Assembly (NCBI RefSeq): GCF_014639275.1
Contig: NZ_BMFW01000001.1
Span: 14,468 to 78,467, forward strand
Direction: 5' to 3'
From: Arthrobacter liuii
Lineage (GTDB): Bacteria; Actinomycetota; Actinomycetes; Actinomycetales; Micrococcaceae
DNA length: 64,000 bases
Position 1 is the stretch's first letter. Every line of letters starts with the position of its first letter. The position numbers and the translations under genes were made by a program. This document shows, in pieces, positions 1 to 8,202 of the stretch. The notes under the pieces are model-generated. The model made no database searches, was not told the origin of the DNA, and saw only the letters and a list, made by a program, of their open reading frames with translations.

Positions 1-610
1 CGCGGGGACCGGCTGGGCGGAAGCGGCCCCGGACCAGATGCTGGTTTCGGTAGGAGTGGAGTGCCGCGCGGAATCGGTGGACGAGGCGTACGAGGCCGCC
101 GGAGAGCGCCTGGCAGCGGTGGACGCGGTCCTCCGCAGCCGGGGTATTGCCCCCGCCGATATCCGTTCGGCCGGCCTGTCCGTCCGCGCCGACCTCGCCT
201 GGCGGGATGGCGAAGGCCAGAAACTCGTGGGCTATGTGGCTGCCAGCAACCTCACGGTCCGGCTGCGGGACATCGAACACGCGTCCACCGTCGTCTCCGA
301 GGCGGTCCGCGCCGCCGGGGACACCGTCCGGCTGAACAACTTTCAACTGGTCCTCTCCGACGAGTCCGCCGTCCGGGCAGAGGCCCGGGATGCCGCATGG
401 CAGGATGCGCTCCGGACCGCCGAACAGTACGGCGCCTTGGCATCGGCCACCCTGGGGCGGGTGCTGTCCATTGCAGACCAGCGCCCGGCGCCGGGGTCTG
501 TCCCGCTTGCCGGGCTGCAGCGGGCTTCCGCTGCGGAAGACCTGGCGGTTGAACCGGGCCAGAACCGGGTGGAGGCAGCCGTGACCGTCACCTGGGAGCT
601 GCGGCACTAG
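1..610 (+). CDS. SIMPL (DUF541) domain protein, 5' end outside window
   Basis: The frame is open from base 2, and the first in-window ATG (38) lies inside the domain, so the gene starts upstream of the window. About 202 residues are visible. They fit the SIMPL/DUF541 fold: an opening strand with an APDQM-LVSVGVE pattern, a helix, a central strand with YVAASNLTVRLRD, and a closing VEAAVTVTWEL strand. SIMPL proteins are widespread and mostly of unknown function; a signal peptide cannot be judged because the N-terminus is missing. The stop is 57 bases before the next gene on the same strand, which has its own promoter region with a LexA box, so co-transcription is possible but not required. The family is fairly certain; the role is not. 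Confidence 0.8.
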   Translation, partial: AGTGWAEAAPDQMLVSVGVECRAESVDEAYEAAGERLAAVDAVLRSRGIAPADIRSAGLSVRADLAWRDGEGQKLVGYVAASNLTVRLRDIEHASTVVSEAVRAAGDTVRLNNFQLVLSDESAVRAEARDAAWQDALRTAEQYGALASATLGRVLSIADQRPAPGSVPLAGLQRASAAEDLAVEPGQNRVEAAVTVTWELRH

Positions 611-640
611 CGCGGCTTGGGCGTTGCGGCCTTGACTTCC

Positions 641-660
641 ATTCGAACATGTTTTCGAAT
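641..660 (+). promoter_or_regulatory. LexA (SOS) box upstream of radical SAM gene
   Basis: The core at 643-658 reads TCGAAC-ATGT-TTTCGA, one mismatch from the actinobacterial LexA consensus TCGAAC-N4-GTTCGA. It is flanked so that 641-660 forms a palindrome with 7-bp arms (ATTCGAA / TTCGAAT). It ends 7 bases before the ATG at 668, a position from which bound LexA would block transcription. Confidence 0.8.
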
Positions 661-667
661 AGAGACC

Positions 668-1786
668 ATGAGATGGGAAGCGCAAGCACTCGTGCCGGCG
701 CCGGACGCTGCGGACGGAGGAGCAGGCCCGGCGTTGCTTCCGCTGGCAGGCCTGGTCCGCTCCGTGACCACCCCCGAGTTCGCCGGCATCACGTTCCACG
801 AGGTCACTGCCAAATCAGTGCTCAACCGGGTGCCGGCCGGGTCGAAGATGCCGTTCGAATGGACGGTGAATCCCTACCGTGGCTGCAGCCACGCCTGCGT
901 TTACTGCTTTGCCCGTAAAACGCACACTTATCTGGACTTCGACGCCGGCATGGACTTTGACAGCCAGGTGGTGGTGAAGGTGAACGCGGCGGAGGTCCTC
1001 CGCAAGGAACTGAACAAGGCATCCTGGACGCGGCAGCAGGTGGCACTGGGCACCAATACCGATCCCTACCAGCGGGCCGAGGGTCGGTACCGGCTCATGC
1101 CTGGAATCATTGCCGCCTTGGCGGAGTCCGGCACTCCCCTGTCCATCCTCACCAAGGGGACCCTGCTGGGGCGCGACATTCCGCTGCTCAAGAGCGCTGC
1201 CACGCAGGTGCCCTTGGGCCTGGGCATTTCGCTGGCCATGACGGACGAAGCCCTTTCGGAGGCGATCGAACCCGGCACCCCCGGCCCCCGGGCCCGGCTC
1301 AAACTGGTCTCCCGCTTGCGCGAGGCTGGACTGCCCTGCGGCGTGATGGCCATGCCCATCCTGCCGTGGCTGTCCGACGGCGACGAAGCCCTGGATGCGC
1401 TGTTCGGCTCGCTGGCGGCGGCCGGCGCAACGGGCGTGACCGCGGGTGCACTGTACCTGAAACCGGGTACCAGGGAATGGTTCATGAAGTGGATCGCGGC
1501 CAACCACCCCGAATTGGCAGGCCGCTACCGGCGGCTCTACGGGACCGGTTCCTATGCCTCCAAGGAGTACCGGACGTGGCTCGCGGCCAAGGTCCGCTAT
1601 TTCAAGGCACGCCATGGCTTTTCGCGTTCCTCCGGCTTCAGCCACCGCGACCTGGACAGCCCGGGCCTGGACGATCCACGGGCCGAGGAAGCGCAATACC
1701 CGGCCGGCAGCATTCCCGCCACCAGTAGAGATGGCGCCGCCACCGTTCCCGCCTCCCGGCCCTCGCAGCAGGACGCGCTCTTCTAG
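668..1786 (+). CDS. Rv2578c-family radical SAM protein (SplB-like)
   Basis: This 372-residue protein carries a radical SAM motif CX3CX2C at residues 73, 77 and 80 (RGCSHACVYC), which binds a 4Fe-4S cluster and S-adenosylmethionine. The region resembles spore photoproduct lyase-type enzymes and matches the Rv2578c family of Actinobacteria, whose substrate is not established. The ATG at 668 is chosen because the family begins with MRW-type sequence; an in-frame upstream start at 617 would place the coding region across the LexA box. The gene ends in a 4-base overlap with the stop of the convergent Nudix gene. The SOS box directly in front suggests expression after DNA damage, which would fit a DNA or nucleotide repair role; that role is inference. 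Confidence 0.88.
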   Translation: MRWEAQALVPAPDAADGGAGPALLPLAGLVRSVTTPEFAGITFHEVTAKSVLNRVPAGSKMPFEWTVNPYRGCSHACVYCFARKTHTYLDFDAGMDFDSQVVVKVNAAEVLRKELNKASWTRQQVALGTNTDPYQRAEGRYRLMPGIIAALAESGTPLSILTKGTLLGRDIPLLKSAATQVPLGLGISLAMTDEALSEAIEPGTPGPRARLKLVSRLREAGLPCGVMAMPILPWLSDGDEALDALFGSLAAAGATGVTAGALYLKPGTREWFMKWIAANHPELAGRYRRLYGTGSYASKEYRTWLAAKVRYFKARHGFSRSSGFSHRDLDSPGLDDPRAEEAQYPAGSIPATSRDGAATVPASRPSQQDALF

Positions 1787-2229
1787 CGGGTCCTGCCGGG
1801 AGCCACCACCACGGAACCCAGGAGCGCATGGACAATCGGATAATCGGCCGGGATCCACGGCAGGCCTAAGACCGCTTCCCGGTCCTGCAGATCAACCCAG
1901 CGCAGTTCGTCATGGTCTTCAAGGGGCAGTGGCTCGCCGCGGGTCACCTCGGCGAACCAGACCCTCATGCTGGCCCTGTCATTCAGGGGCCACCCGTCCG
2001 GTTTTTCCGCAGGGAGCTCCGATCCCAAGCGAACGCCGATTCCGAGTTCCTCTTCCAGCTCCCGCACCAGCGCCGTTTCGGGTTCCTCGCCCGGTTCCAC
2101 CTTGCCCCCTGGAAACTCCCACATCCCCGCCAAGTGCTCCGGCGCGCTCCGCCTTGCCACCAACAGGGCCGCCGGGCCGGCCAGGCTGTCCACCACGGCT
2201 CCGCCCACTACCTGAATCAGTCCAGTCAC
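1783..2229 (-). CDS. Nudix hydrolase, MutT/8-oxo-dGTPase-like
   Basis: The 148-residue protein has a complete Nudix box at about residues 42-64 (GKVEPGEEPETALVRELEEE then LGI), matching GX5EX7REUXEEXGU. This motif binds the metal and cleaves nucleoside diphosphate linkages. Length and the N-terminal VVGGAVV...LLVARRS...GMWEFPGG pattern match MutT-type enzymes that remove oxidised nucleotides such as 8-oxo-dGTP, though the substrate cannot be read from sequence. The start is GTG at 2229, with a TAGAAT hexamer six bases upstream and no Shine-Dalgarno sequence, which suggests a leaderless mRNA. It is convergent with the SOS-box radical SAM gene. Confidence 0.9.
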   Translation of the reverse strand: MTGLIQVVGGAVVDSLAGPAALLVARRSAPEHLAGMWEFPGGKVEPGEEPETALVRELEEELGIGVRLGSELPAEKPDGWPLNDRASMRVWFAEVTRGEPLPLEDHDELRWVDLQDREAVLGLPWIPADYPIVHALLGSVVVAPGRTR

Positions 2230-2235
2230 CTGCCC

Positions 2236-2241
2236 ATTCTA
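2236..2241 (-). promoter_or_regulatory. -10 element for leaderless Nudix mRNA
   Basis: On the minus strand TAGAAT is followed by GGGCAG and then the GTG start at 2229. A six-base gap from the -10 hexamer to the start codon places transcription initiation on the start codon itself. Confidence 0.6.
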
Positions 2242-2390
2242 TGGGCCACAATGGGAATGGCCCGGAACAGTATGTCCCGTCCGAGGGAATAGCGCCAGCC
2301 CGCCCAGGGTTTGCCACACTGTCCGGATCCTCCTGCCCCATTGCCGTGGCGTTCGTCCCATTTCCAGTTCCACCTTTGAGAAGCAGGCAT

Positions 2391-3599
2391 ATGAGCAGCG
2401 TTCTTTCCCCGTCCACGGCGGCCAGCACCAAGGCCCCCAACATCGGCATGGCCATCTTTGCCCTGGCCATGGGCGGTGTGGGCATCGGCGTCACCGAGTT
2501 CACCATGATGGGCCTGCTGAAGGAAGTGGAACAGGGCCTGGGGATCAGCACTCCCGAGGCCGGGCACCTGATTTCAGCCTATGCGCTGGGAGTGGTGGTA
2601 GGGGCTCCCCTCCTGGCCGCCGTCGGAGCCAAGCTTCCCCGCAAGAACCTGGCGCTGGGGCTCCTGCTGTTCTTCACTGTGGCCAACCTGACCTCGTTCA
2701 TCGCCCCCGACTACGGATCGATGCTTGTGTCCCGCTTTGCTGCCGGCCTTCCACACGGGGCATTCTTCGGGGTTGCGGCCGTGATCGCCGCCTCCCTGGT
2801 GCCGCCCACCCGGCGCGGCTGGGCGATCTCGATGGTCATGGCAGGACTCAGCGTCTCCAACGTGGTGGGAGTGCCGTTCGCCACGTGGCTGGGCCAGACG
2901 TTCGGCTGGCGCCTGCTGTTCGTCCTGGTGGGTGCCATCGGCGTGCTGGCGCTGGCAATGGTGTGGAAATTTGTCCCCTTCCAGCACGCCCACCCGGACG
3001 CCAGCATCCGGCGCGAACTCGGGGCCCTCAAGCGGCTCCAGGTGTGGCTTGCCCTCCTGGTGGGCATCGTCGGCTTCGGCGGCTTTTTCGCCACCTACAC
3101 CTACATCGCGCACACCATGACCGCCGTGGCAGGCATCCCCTCGGCAATGATCCCTCTGGTGGTGGCGCTCTACGGGCTGGGCATGGTGGCCGGGAACATC
3201 ATCGGCGGCAGGCTGGCCGACAAGTCGGTCATGGGCACGCTGTACCGGGTCCTCCCAGCCATTGCCGTGGCCCTGGTGGTCTACGCGGTGGCGGCGCACT
3301 GGCAGTGGAGCGCCTTGGTCATGGTGTTCGTGGTGGGAGCGTCCGGCTCCATGCTGATCCCGGCCCTGCAAACCCGGCTGCTTGACGCCTCGCCGGACGC
3401 ACCGTCGCTTGCATCCTCCCTTAACCATGCAGCGCTGAACGTCGCCAATGCCCTGGGTGCATTCCTCGGCGGCCTGGTCATCGCCCTCGGCTGGGGCTTC
3501 GTTGCCCCCGCCCTGGTCGGTGCCGTCCTCGCCGTCCTGGGTTTCGGCGTCGCCCTCCTCAGCGGCCTGCTGGAACGCAAAAGGCCGCTGGCTGCCTGA
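2391..3599 (+). CDS. MFS transporter, DHA1/AraJ-like drug or sugar exporter
   Basis: This is a 402-residue polytopic membrane protein with about twelve hydrophobic segments and no large soluble domain. The N-terminal GIGVTEFTMMGLL and the GISTPEAGHLISAYALGVVVGAPLL stretch match the DHA1 branch of the major facilitator superfamily (AraJ, YdhP, CmlA-like), proton-driven exporters of sugars or drugs. The substrate is not predictable. The ATG at 2391 follows GAGAAGCAGG, and the in-frame open reading upstream has poor coding character. The last codons and the stop lie inside a 53-bp direct repeat that is duplicated just downstream. Confidence 0.88.
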   Translation: MSSVLSPSTAASTKAPNIGMAIFALAMGGVGIGVTEFTMMGLLKEVEQGLGISTPEAGHLISAYALGVVVGAPLLAAVGAKLPRKNLALGLLLFFTVANLTSFIAPDYGSMLVSRFAAGLPHGAFFGVAAVIAASLVPPTRRGWAISMVMAGLSVSNVVGVPFATWLGQTFGWRLLFVLVGAIGVLALAMVWKFVPFQHAHPDASIRRELGALKRLQVWLALLVGIVGFGGFFATYTYIAHTMTAVAGIPSAMIPLVVALYGLGMVAGNIIGGRLADKSVMGTLYRVLPAIAVALVVYAVAAHWQWSALVMVFVVGASGSMLIPALQTRLLDASPDAPSLASSLNHAALNVANALGAFLGGLVIALGWGFVAPALVGAVLAVLGFGVALLSGLLERKRPLAA

Positions 3600-3686
3600 T
3601 CCGCACCGCCCGGGCCCGGAGCCTGCCTCCGGCAAGGCCGCTGGCTGCCTGATCCGCACCGCCCGGGCCCGGAGCCTGCCTCCGGC
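3581..3686. repeat. 53-bp perfect tandem duplication over the MFS stop codon
   Basis: Copy one (3581-3633) and copy two (3634-3686) are identical and begin AAGGCCGCTGGCTGCCTGAT. Copy one contains the last codons and stop of the MFS gene; copy two repeats them as non-coding DNA. Each copy contains an inverted repeat, CCGGAG-CCTGC-CTCCGG, that could form a hairpin between the convergent MFS and CDF genes, so a terminator-like hairpin has been doubled. Perfect identity suggests a recent event. Confidence 0.9.
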
Positions 3687-3708
3687 AAGCCCGCTCCCCG
3701 GCAGGCGC

Positions 3709-4668
3709 TCAGCTCCGCGGCGTTGCCGTGGAGGGCTCCTCCCCGGATCCGGCGGCTGCCGAACGGTGCAGGTCCGGCTCAAGGTAGATCACGCGGGCAA
3801 TGGGCACGGCAGCCCGGATCCGCTCCTCGGAGCGGTCAATGGCCCGGGCTATTTCCTCGCCGGTCGCGGAGCGGCTGACGGCTATCTTGGCCGCCACCAG
3901 CAGTTCCTCCGGCCCCAGGTGCAGCGTTTTGAGGTGGATGACGCGGCCGCCGTCCGATTCGATGGCGGCGCGGATGCGCTCCACGTCACCCTTCGTGGCG
4001 GACTCACCCAGCAGGAGCGACTTGGTTTCCAGTGCCAGCACCACGGCAATGGCCACCAGCAGAAGGCCGATCATCCCTGTGCCGGCGGCATCCCATGCAC
4101 CGTTGCCCGTGGCCAGCGTCAGGCTCACGCCGATCAGCGCGAACAGCAGGCCCAGGAGGGCGCCGACATCCTCAAGCAGGATCACCGGCAGTTCGGGCTG
4201 CTTGGCGCTGCGAACGAACTTGACCCAGGACTGCTTGCCGCGGGTGTGGTTGGATTCGCTGATGGCCGTCCGGAGGGAAAATGACTCGGCGATGATGGCA
4301 CCCACCAGCACAGCCAACGGAACCCACCAGAAACCGCCTTCGATGCCGTGCGGGTGCAGGAACTTCTCCCACGCTTCAAAAAGCGCAAACAAGCCGCCCA
4401 CCGTAAACAGCACAATCGACACAATGAACGCATAGATGTACCGCTCACGGCCGTACCCGAAGGGGTGCTCGGGACTGGCGGCACGCTGTGATTTCTTGCC
4501 GCCCACCAGGAGCAGCAGCTGGTTGCCGGAGTCCGCCAGGCTGTGGATGGCCTCCGCAAGCATTGATGAGGACAGCGTCAGGACGTACGCCAGGAATTTC
4601 AGGACCGCGATGCTCAGGTTGGCGGCGAGAGCCGCAATGATCGCCTTGGTACCGCCACTTGCAGCCAT
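3709..4668 (-). CDS. CDF family cation (Zn/Fe/Mn) efflux transporter
   Basis: The 319-residue protein has about six membrane segments followed by a soluble C-terminal domain, as in cation diffusion facilitators. The SMLAEAIHSLADSGNQLLLLVG segment carries the conserved histidine/aspartate metal site of TM2 (HSLAD), and a second site lies in the ILLEDVGALLGLL segment. The C-terminal part (VIHLKTLHLGPEELLVAAKI) is the ferredoxin-like regulatory domain. Such proteins export divalent metals in exchange for protons. The ATG at 4668 is preferred over the upstream one at 4740 because GAGGTGAGG precedes it at good spacing. It is convergent with the MFS gene and divergent from the GlsB-type gene. Confidence 0.88.
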   Translation of the reverse strand: MAASGGTKAIIAALAANLSIAVLKFLAYVLTLSSSMLAEAIHSLADSGNQLLLLVGGKKSQRAASPEHPFGYGRERYIYAFIVSIVLFTVGGLFALFEAWEKFLHPHGIEGGFWWVPLAVLVGAIIAESFSLRTAISESNHTRGKQSWVKFVRSAKQPELPVILLEDVGALLGLLFALIGVSLTLATGNGAWDAAGTGMIGLLLVAIAVVLALETKSLLLGESATKGDVERIRAAIESDGGRVIHLKTLHLGPEELLVAAKIAVSRSATGEEIARAIDRSEERIRAAVPIARVIYLEPDLHRSAAAGSGEEPSTATPRS

Positions 4669-4864
4669 TGGGACCTCACCTCTTTGCCGGTTGTGGAAAG
4701 TCGGTTCTTGCGGAGGCGGGCCATGATCCCGCCCAGTCATTACCGTACCCGGACCGGCTTTAACGATGCAGCAACGCTGCTCCCCGGGCTACTGACTTTG
4801 CGGGGTGCTTATGTTAGCTTGAGCCTCATCGGGACTATTTTTCCCGGTCACAATAGGAGGAGAC

Positions 4865-5140
4865 ATGGGTTTTCTTGCTTGGATTATTTTGGGCCTGATT
4901 GTCGGGGCCATCGTTAAAGCCGTTATGCCCGGACGGGTCGGCGGCGGCTGGGTAACCAGCCTTATCCTCGGTGTCGTTGGAGCCATTGTTGGCGGCTGGA
5001 TTGGAAGCCTCCTGTTCAACAAGGGCGATCTTTCCTTCTTCGACCTCGGCACCTGGATCCTCGCAATCGTCGGCGGCCTTCTTGTTGCCGGCATCTACGG
5101 AGCCGTTACCGGTCGTGGAAAGGCTACCCGCGCACCCTGA
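4865..5140 (+). CDS. GlsB/YeaQ/YmgE family stress-response membrane protein
   Basis: This 91-residue very hydrophobic protein has three predicted membrane helices and Gly-rich turns (GLIVGAIVKAVMPGR, LILGVVGAIVGGWIGSLLF), the signature of the transglycosylase-associated/GlsB family. Members are small membrane proteins induced by general or acid stress; the molecular role is unknown. A strong ribosome site (AGGAGGAGAC) precedes the ATG. It is a single-gene unit, closed by a strong terminator at 5166. Confidence 0.88.
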   Translation: MGFLAWIILGLIVGAIVKAVMPGRVGGGWVTSLILGVVGAIVGGWIGSLLFNKGDLSFFDLGTWILAIVGGLLVAGIYGAVTGRGKATRAP

Positions 5141-5165
5141 CCGCTCTGTCATCCAATAACCAGCG

Positions 5166-5194
5166 GGCCCCGGAGTTTCCGGGGCCTTTCTTTG
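5166..5194 (+). terminator. Rho-independent terminator after GlsB-type gene
   Basis: GGCCCCGG-AGTTT-CCGGGGCC gives an 8-bp perfect stem and is followed directly by TTTCTTT. It lies 25 bases after the stop codon at 5140. Confidence 0.9.
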
Positions 5195-5348
5195 TGCCCG
5201 GGTTTTCGTGTGCCCAGGTTTTCGTGTGCCCGTGCATGTCTGTGCAGCCATGCGGCGCTGGCGTTGCCTGCACAAGAGCAGTGCGCAAAAGGCAGGACCT
5301 GGGAACGTCGCTGCCGGGCCGCCGTCGTACTCCCTGTACCGGACGCTC

Positions 5349-6275
5349 CTAAACTGCTTGTTCCTGCCCCGCCGTTGCCGCAGCGCGGCGCTGGGAGCGG
5401 GCGCTGGCGTAGAGGCAGACGGTGGCCGCAGTCCCAAGGTTGAGGCTTTCGGCGGCGCCATAGACGGGAACTGCCACCCGGTGGTCCGCAAGTTCCAGCT
5501 CCTCCTCTGAAAGCCCCTGTGCTTCATTCCCGAAGAACCAGGCGGTAGGTTTGGCCAGGTCGTACACCGAGTCCGGCCCGGCTCCGGTGAGCCTGCGGCG
5601 CGCGTTCTCGTCCTGCAGGACATCCAGGTTCAGATGCCCGTGGCCGTCGGCAGCGAGGATACCGATGCCTTGGGCCTTGCAGGCCGTGGCCAGTTCGGCG
5701 GGGTCAGCGGCCAGGACGACCGGAAGGTGGAACAGCGATCCCGCGGTGGAACGGACCGCCTTGGGGTTGTAGATATCGACGCTGGACGCGGTGAAAACCA
5801 CGGCATCGGCACCGGCGGAATCGGCCGCCCGCAGGACAGTCCCGGCGTTCCCCGGATCCCTGACCTGGCACAGCACAGCAAGCAGGCGGGGGCCGGCGTC
5901 GAGCACGTCCGCCAAGGCCGCGTCGACGAAACGGCAGACGGCGACTATCCCCTGCGGGTTGACGGTGTCGGCCATGGCCGCCAGGACCTCATCGGTGGCC
6001 AGCCGCGCATTGGTGCCTTCGGCAAGCTCTTCGAATTCGGGAAAACGGTCAAGGCAGCTTTCACTGGCGAAGACCTCGGTGACCACTCCGGGGGCTCCGG
6101 CCGCAAGGCGCCGCTGGTGGAGTTTGAGTGCTTCGCGGACGGCCTGCGGCCCCTCGGCCAGGAACTGTCCGCGCTTTAAACGGGCCGGGCGCCCTGCAAG
6201 CTTTGCCACGTCCCTGACCCGATCGGCTCGGGGGTTGGACAGTGGAAAATCTTGCGGGCGCCCGGTTTCGTTCAT
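5349..6275 (-). CDS. TrmH/SpoU family RNA 2'-O-methyltransferase
   Basis: The 308-residue protein belongs to the SPOUT class. Motif 1 (VRDPGNAGTVLRAAD, about 138-152), motif 2 (FFGNEAQGL, about 248-255) and motif 3 (VPVYGAAESLNLGTAA, about 269-284) build the knotted SAM site and carry the catalytic Arg and Asn. The N-terminal ~100 residues form the L30e-like substrate domain (FLAEGPQAVREAL). These enzymes methylate ribose 2'-OH in rRNA or tRNA; the position in the infC-rpmI-rplT locus is typical of the actinobacterial rRNA methylase (tsnR-like). A TACAGT hexamer six bases before the ATG suggests its own leaderless transcript in addition to operon read-through. Confidence 0.9.
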   Translation of the reverse strand: MNETGRPQDFPLSNPRADRVRDVAKLAGRPARLKRGQFLAEGPQAVREALKLHQRRLAAGAPGVVTEVFASESCLDRFPEFEELAEGTNARLATDEVLAAMADTVNPQGIVAVCRFVDAALADVLDAGPRLLAVLCQVRDPGNAGTVLRAADSAGADAVVFTASSVDIYNPKAVRSTAGSLFHLPVVLAADPAELATACKAQGIGILAADGHGHLNLDVLQDENARRRLTGAGPDSVYDLAKPTAWFFGNEAQGLSEEELELADHRVAVPVYGAAESLNLGTAATVCLYASARSQRRAAATAGQEQAV

Positions 6276-6281
6276 ACAAGA

Positions 6282-6287
6282 ACTGTA
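6282..6287 (-). promoter_or_regulatory. -10 element for leaderless rRNA methylase mRNA
   Basis: TACAGT on the minus strand, then TCTTGT, then the ATG at 6275. No ribosome binding site fits in the six bases between. Confidence 0.5.
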
Positions 6288-6344
6288 GTAGCTGCTGCTA
6301 CATGTTCCGGAACGGGCCCCTCAGTCGAGGGGCGGCAGCGGCTG

Positions 6345-6734
6345 CTAGGCTGCGGCAACCTTCTTGGCGGAGGTGTCTGCCGGCAGGGAATCCTTGGCCA
6401 CCTGGACCAGTGCGGCGAAGGCGTTGGCGTCAGAGACGGCAAGCTCGGCCAGCATACGGCGGTCAACCTCGACCTCAGCGGCCTTCAGGCCCTGGATGAG
6501 GCGGTTGTAGGTGAGGCCGTTGGCGCGGGAAGCAGCGTTGATGCGCTGGATCCACAGGCGCCGGAAGTCGCCCTTCTTCTTCTTGCGGTCGCCGTAGCTG
6601 TACACAAACGAGTGCAGCAGCTGCTCTTTGGCCTTGCGGTACAGGCGCGAACGCTGTCCGCGGTAGCCCTTCGCCCGTTCAAGAACAACCCGGCGCTTCT
6701 TGTGGGCGTTAACCGCCCTCTTCACACGTGCCAC
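6345..6734 (-). CDS. rplT: 50S ribosomal protein L20
   Basis: The 129-residue basic protein begins [15 protein letters not shown] and continues with the [18 protein letters not shown] and [14 protein letters not shown] blocks diagnostic of bL20, which binds 23S rRNA early in large-subunit assembly. The GTG at 6734 is the start: GGAG lies at proper distance and the family begins there, although an ATG ten codons upstream (6764) is in frame. It is third in the infC-rpmI-rplT operon. A short Ala/Lys tail extends the C-terminus. Confidence 0.97.
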   Translation of the reverse strand: MARVKRAVNAHKKRRVVLERAKGYRGQRSRLYRKAKEQLLHSFVYSYGDRKKKKGDFRRLWIQRINAASRANGLTYNRLIQGLKAAEVEVDRRMLAELAVSDANAFAALVQVAKDSLPADTSAKKVAAA

Positions 6735-6852
6735 GTGCGTACTCCTTCGAAAATCTGATCCCAAGCATCTGTTGCCGGCGTTCCGGCGGCCTGAGAAGGC
6801 TGTTTGGCAGGTGACGGACTACCAGGAAGCGGTCCATCAATAAACTTGGAAA

Positions 6853-7047
6853 CTAGATGCCGAGCATCTTCCGGATGACCTTGGCGTCGCCCTTGAAGAC
6901 GATCTTGTCGCCGGCGAGGCGGCGGGTCAGGCGGCTGGACTTGTGCTCCAGGTAGTGGCGGCGGTTGGCCTGCTGGCGGCGCAGCTTGCCGCTGCCGGTC
7001 AGCTTGAAGCGCTTCTTAGCACCACTGTGGGTCTTCATCTTCGGCAT
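6853..7047 (-). CDS. rpmI: 50S ribosomal protein L35
   Basis: The 64-residue basic protein reads [20 protein letters not shown] at its start, the invariant opening of bL35. It sits between infC and rplT as in nearly all bacteria. A GGAGATC run precedes the ATG. Length matches the family. Confidence 0.98.
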   Translation of the reverse strand: MPKMKTHSGAKKRFKLTGSGKLRRQQANRRHYLEHKSSRLTRRLAGDKIVFKGDAKVIRKMLGI

Positions 7048-7164
7048 GGGAACCGATCTCCTTACGTTTCTGCGGGCCCGGGGGCCGGCAGTTCTATCGC
7101 GCAGCCGCCCCTGCGGGCAGCATGCTGGTTGCTGACTACCGGGGCGGACCCCGGCAGCTGTGAA

Positions 7165-8202
7165 CTAGTTGGTCTTCTTACCGGCCGGCTTCGGCACTGC
7201 CTTGGGGGCAGGGCGGGCAGCAGGCTTCGGTGCAGCAGGCCTGGCGACCGGCTTCGGCGGTGCAGGCACACCGGCCGGCTTGGGCGCAGCCGGAGCGGCC
7301 GCTTCCGGCTTGGCGGCAACTGCAGGCTTGGGCGCCGGCGCAGCGGCCTTCGGTGCGGCAGCCTTGGGTGCCGCAGCAGCCTTCGGTGCTTCCTGCTTCG
7401 GAGCAGCAGCCTTGGGGGCTTCCTGCTTCGGAGCGGCGGCCTGGGGAGCCTCCTGCTGAGGAGCCTCAGCAGCAGGGACCTCAACGGGTGCCTCGGCCGG
7501 TGCGTTATCCGCGGCAGCAGCCTCCGGCTCGGTGGAAACCGTGAAGCCTTCCGGCAGGAGATCCGCCAGTGACTGCGTCATGGGGGTCTGGTCCTGGCCG
7601 GATGTGTCAACGCGTCCCGAGGCCTTGGCTTCGTTCTGGGCCTTGGCCTCGGCGCGCTGGGTGGCCCGCCGCGCTTCAGCCTTGGCCTCGGCCTTGTTCT
7701 TCAGCGGGCCAACCACCATGACCATGTTCCGGCCGTCAATACGGGGGCTGGACTCCACCACGCCAACTTCGGCGACGTCGTCCGCGAAGCGCTGGAGAAG
7801 GCGGATGCCCATCTCCGGACGCTGCTGCTCACGGCCACGGAACTGGATCATGGCCTTGACCTTGTCCCCGGCGCCGAGGAAGCGGAGGGCGTGGCCGCGC
7901 TTGGTCTCGTAGTCGTGGGTGTCGATCTTCAGGCGGAAACGGATTTCCTTCAGAACAGTGTTGGTCTGGTTCTTCCGGGCCTCACGTGCCTTGACCGCGG
8001 CCTCGTACTTGTACTTGCCGAAGTCCATCAGCTTGCACACCGGAGGCTTCGCCTGAGGTGCAACTTCAACGAGATCAAGGTCGGACTCGGCAGCCAGGCG
8101 CAGGGCATCCTCAATACGGACGATTCCTACCTGTTCACCTGCAGGGCCGACCAGCCGCACCTCGGGGACGCGGATACGCTCATTGATTCTTGGCTCGCTA
8201 AT
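7165..8202 (-). CDS. infC: Translation initiation factor IF-3 with long Ala/Pro/Lys tail, ATT start
   Basis: The first ~180 residues are a complete IF-3: N-domain [19 protein letters not shown], linker with [13 protein letters not shown], and a C-domain ending [22 protein letters not shown]-3 binds the 30S subunit and proofreads start codons. The start is ATT at 8202, preceded by AGGAG seven bases upstream; no ATG, GTG or TTG fits. A rare start lets IF-3 repress its own translation, as known in E. coli. Residues ~200-345 form an extension rich in Ala, Pro, Lys and Glu with repeats of the type [10 protein letters not shown], roughly doubling the usual length; it is probably disordered and its job is unknown. 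The gene heads the infC-rpmI-rplT-methylase operon. Confidence 0.96.
   Translation of the reverse strand: MSEPRINERIRVPEVRLVGPAGEQVGIVRIEDALRLAAESDLDLVEVAPQAKPPVCKLMDFGKYKYEAAVKAREARKNQTNTVLKEIRFRLKIDTHDYETKRGHALRFLGAGDKVKAMIQFRGREQQRPEMGIRLLQRFADDVAEVGVVESSPRIDGRNMVMVVGPLKNKAEAKAEARRATQRAEAKAQNEAKASGRVDTSGQDQTPMTQSLADLLPEGFTVSTEPEAAAADNAPAEAPVEVPAAEAPQQEAPQAAAPKQEAPKAAAPKQEAPKAAAAPKAAAPKAAAPAPKPAVAAKPEAAAPAAPKPAGVPAPPKPVARPAAPKPAARPAPKAVPKPAGKKTN

Noticed and set aside
5192-5510. Plus-strand frames after the GlsB-type terminator
   Set aside because: They run into the antisense strand of the rRNA methylase gene and look like random GC-rich frames.
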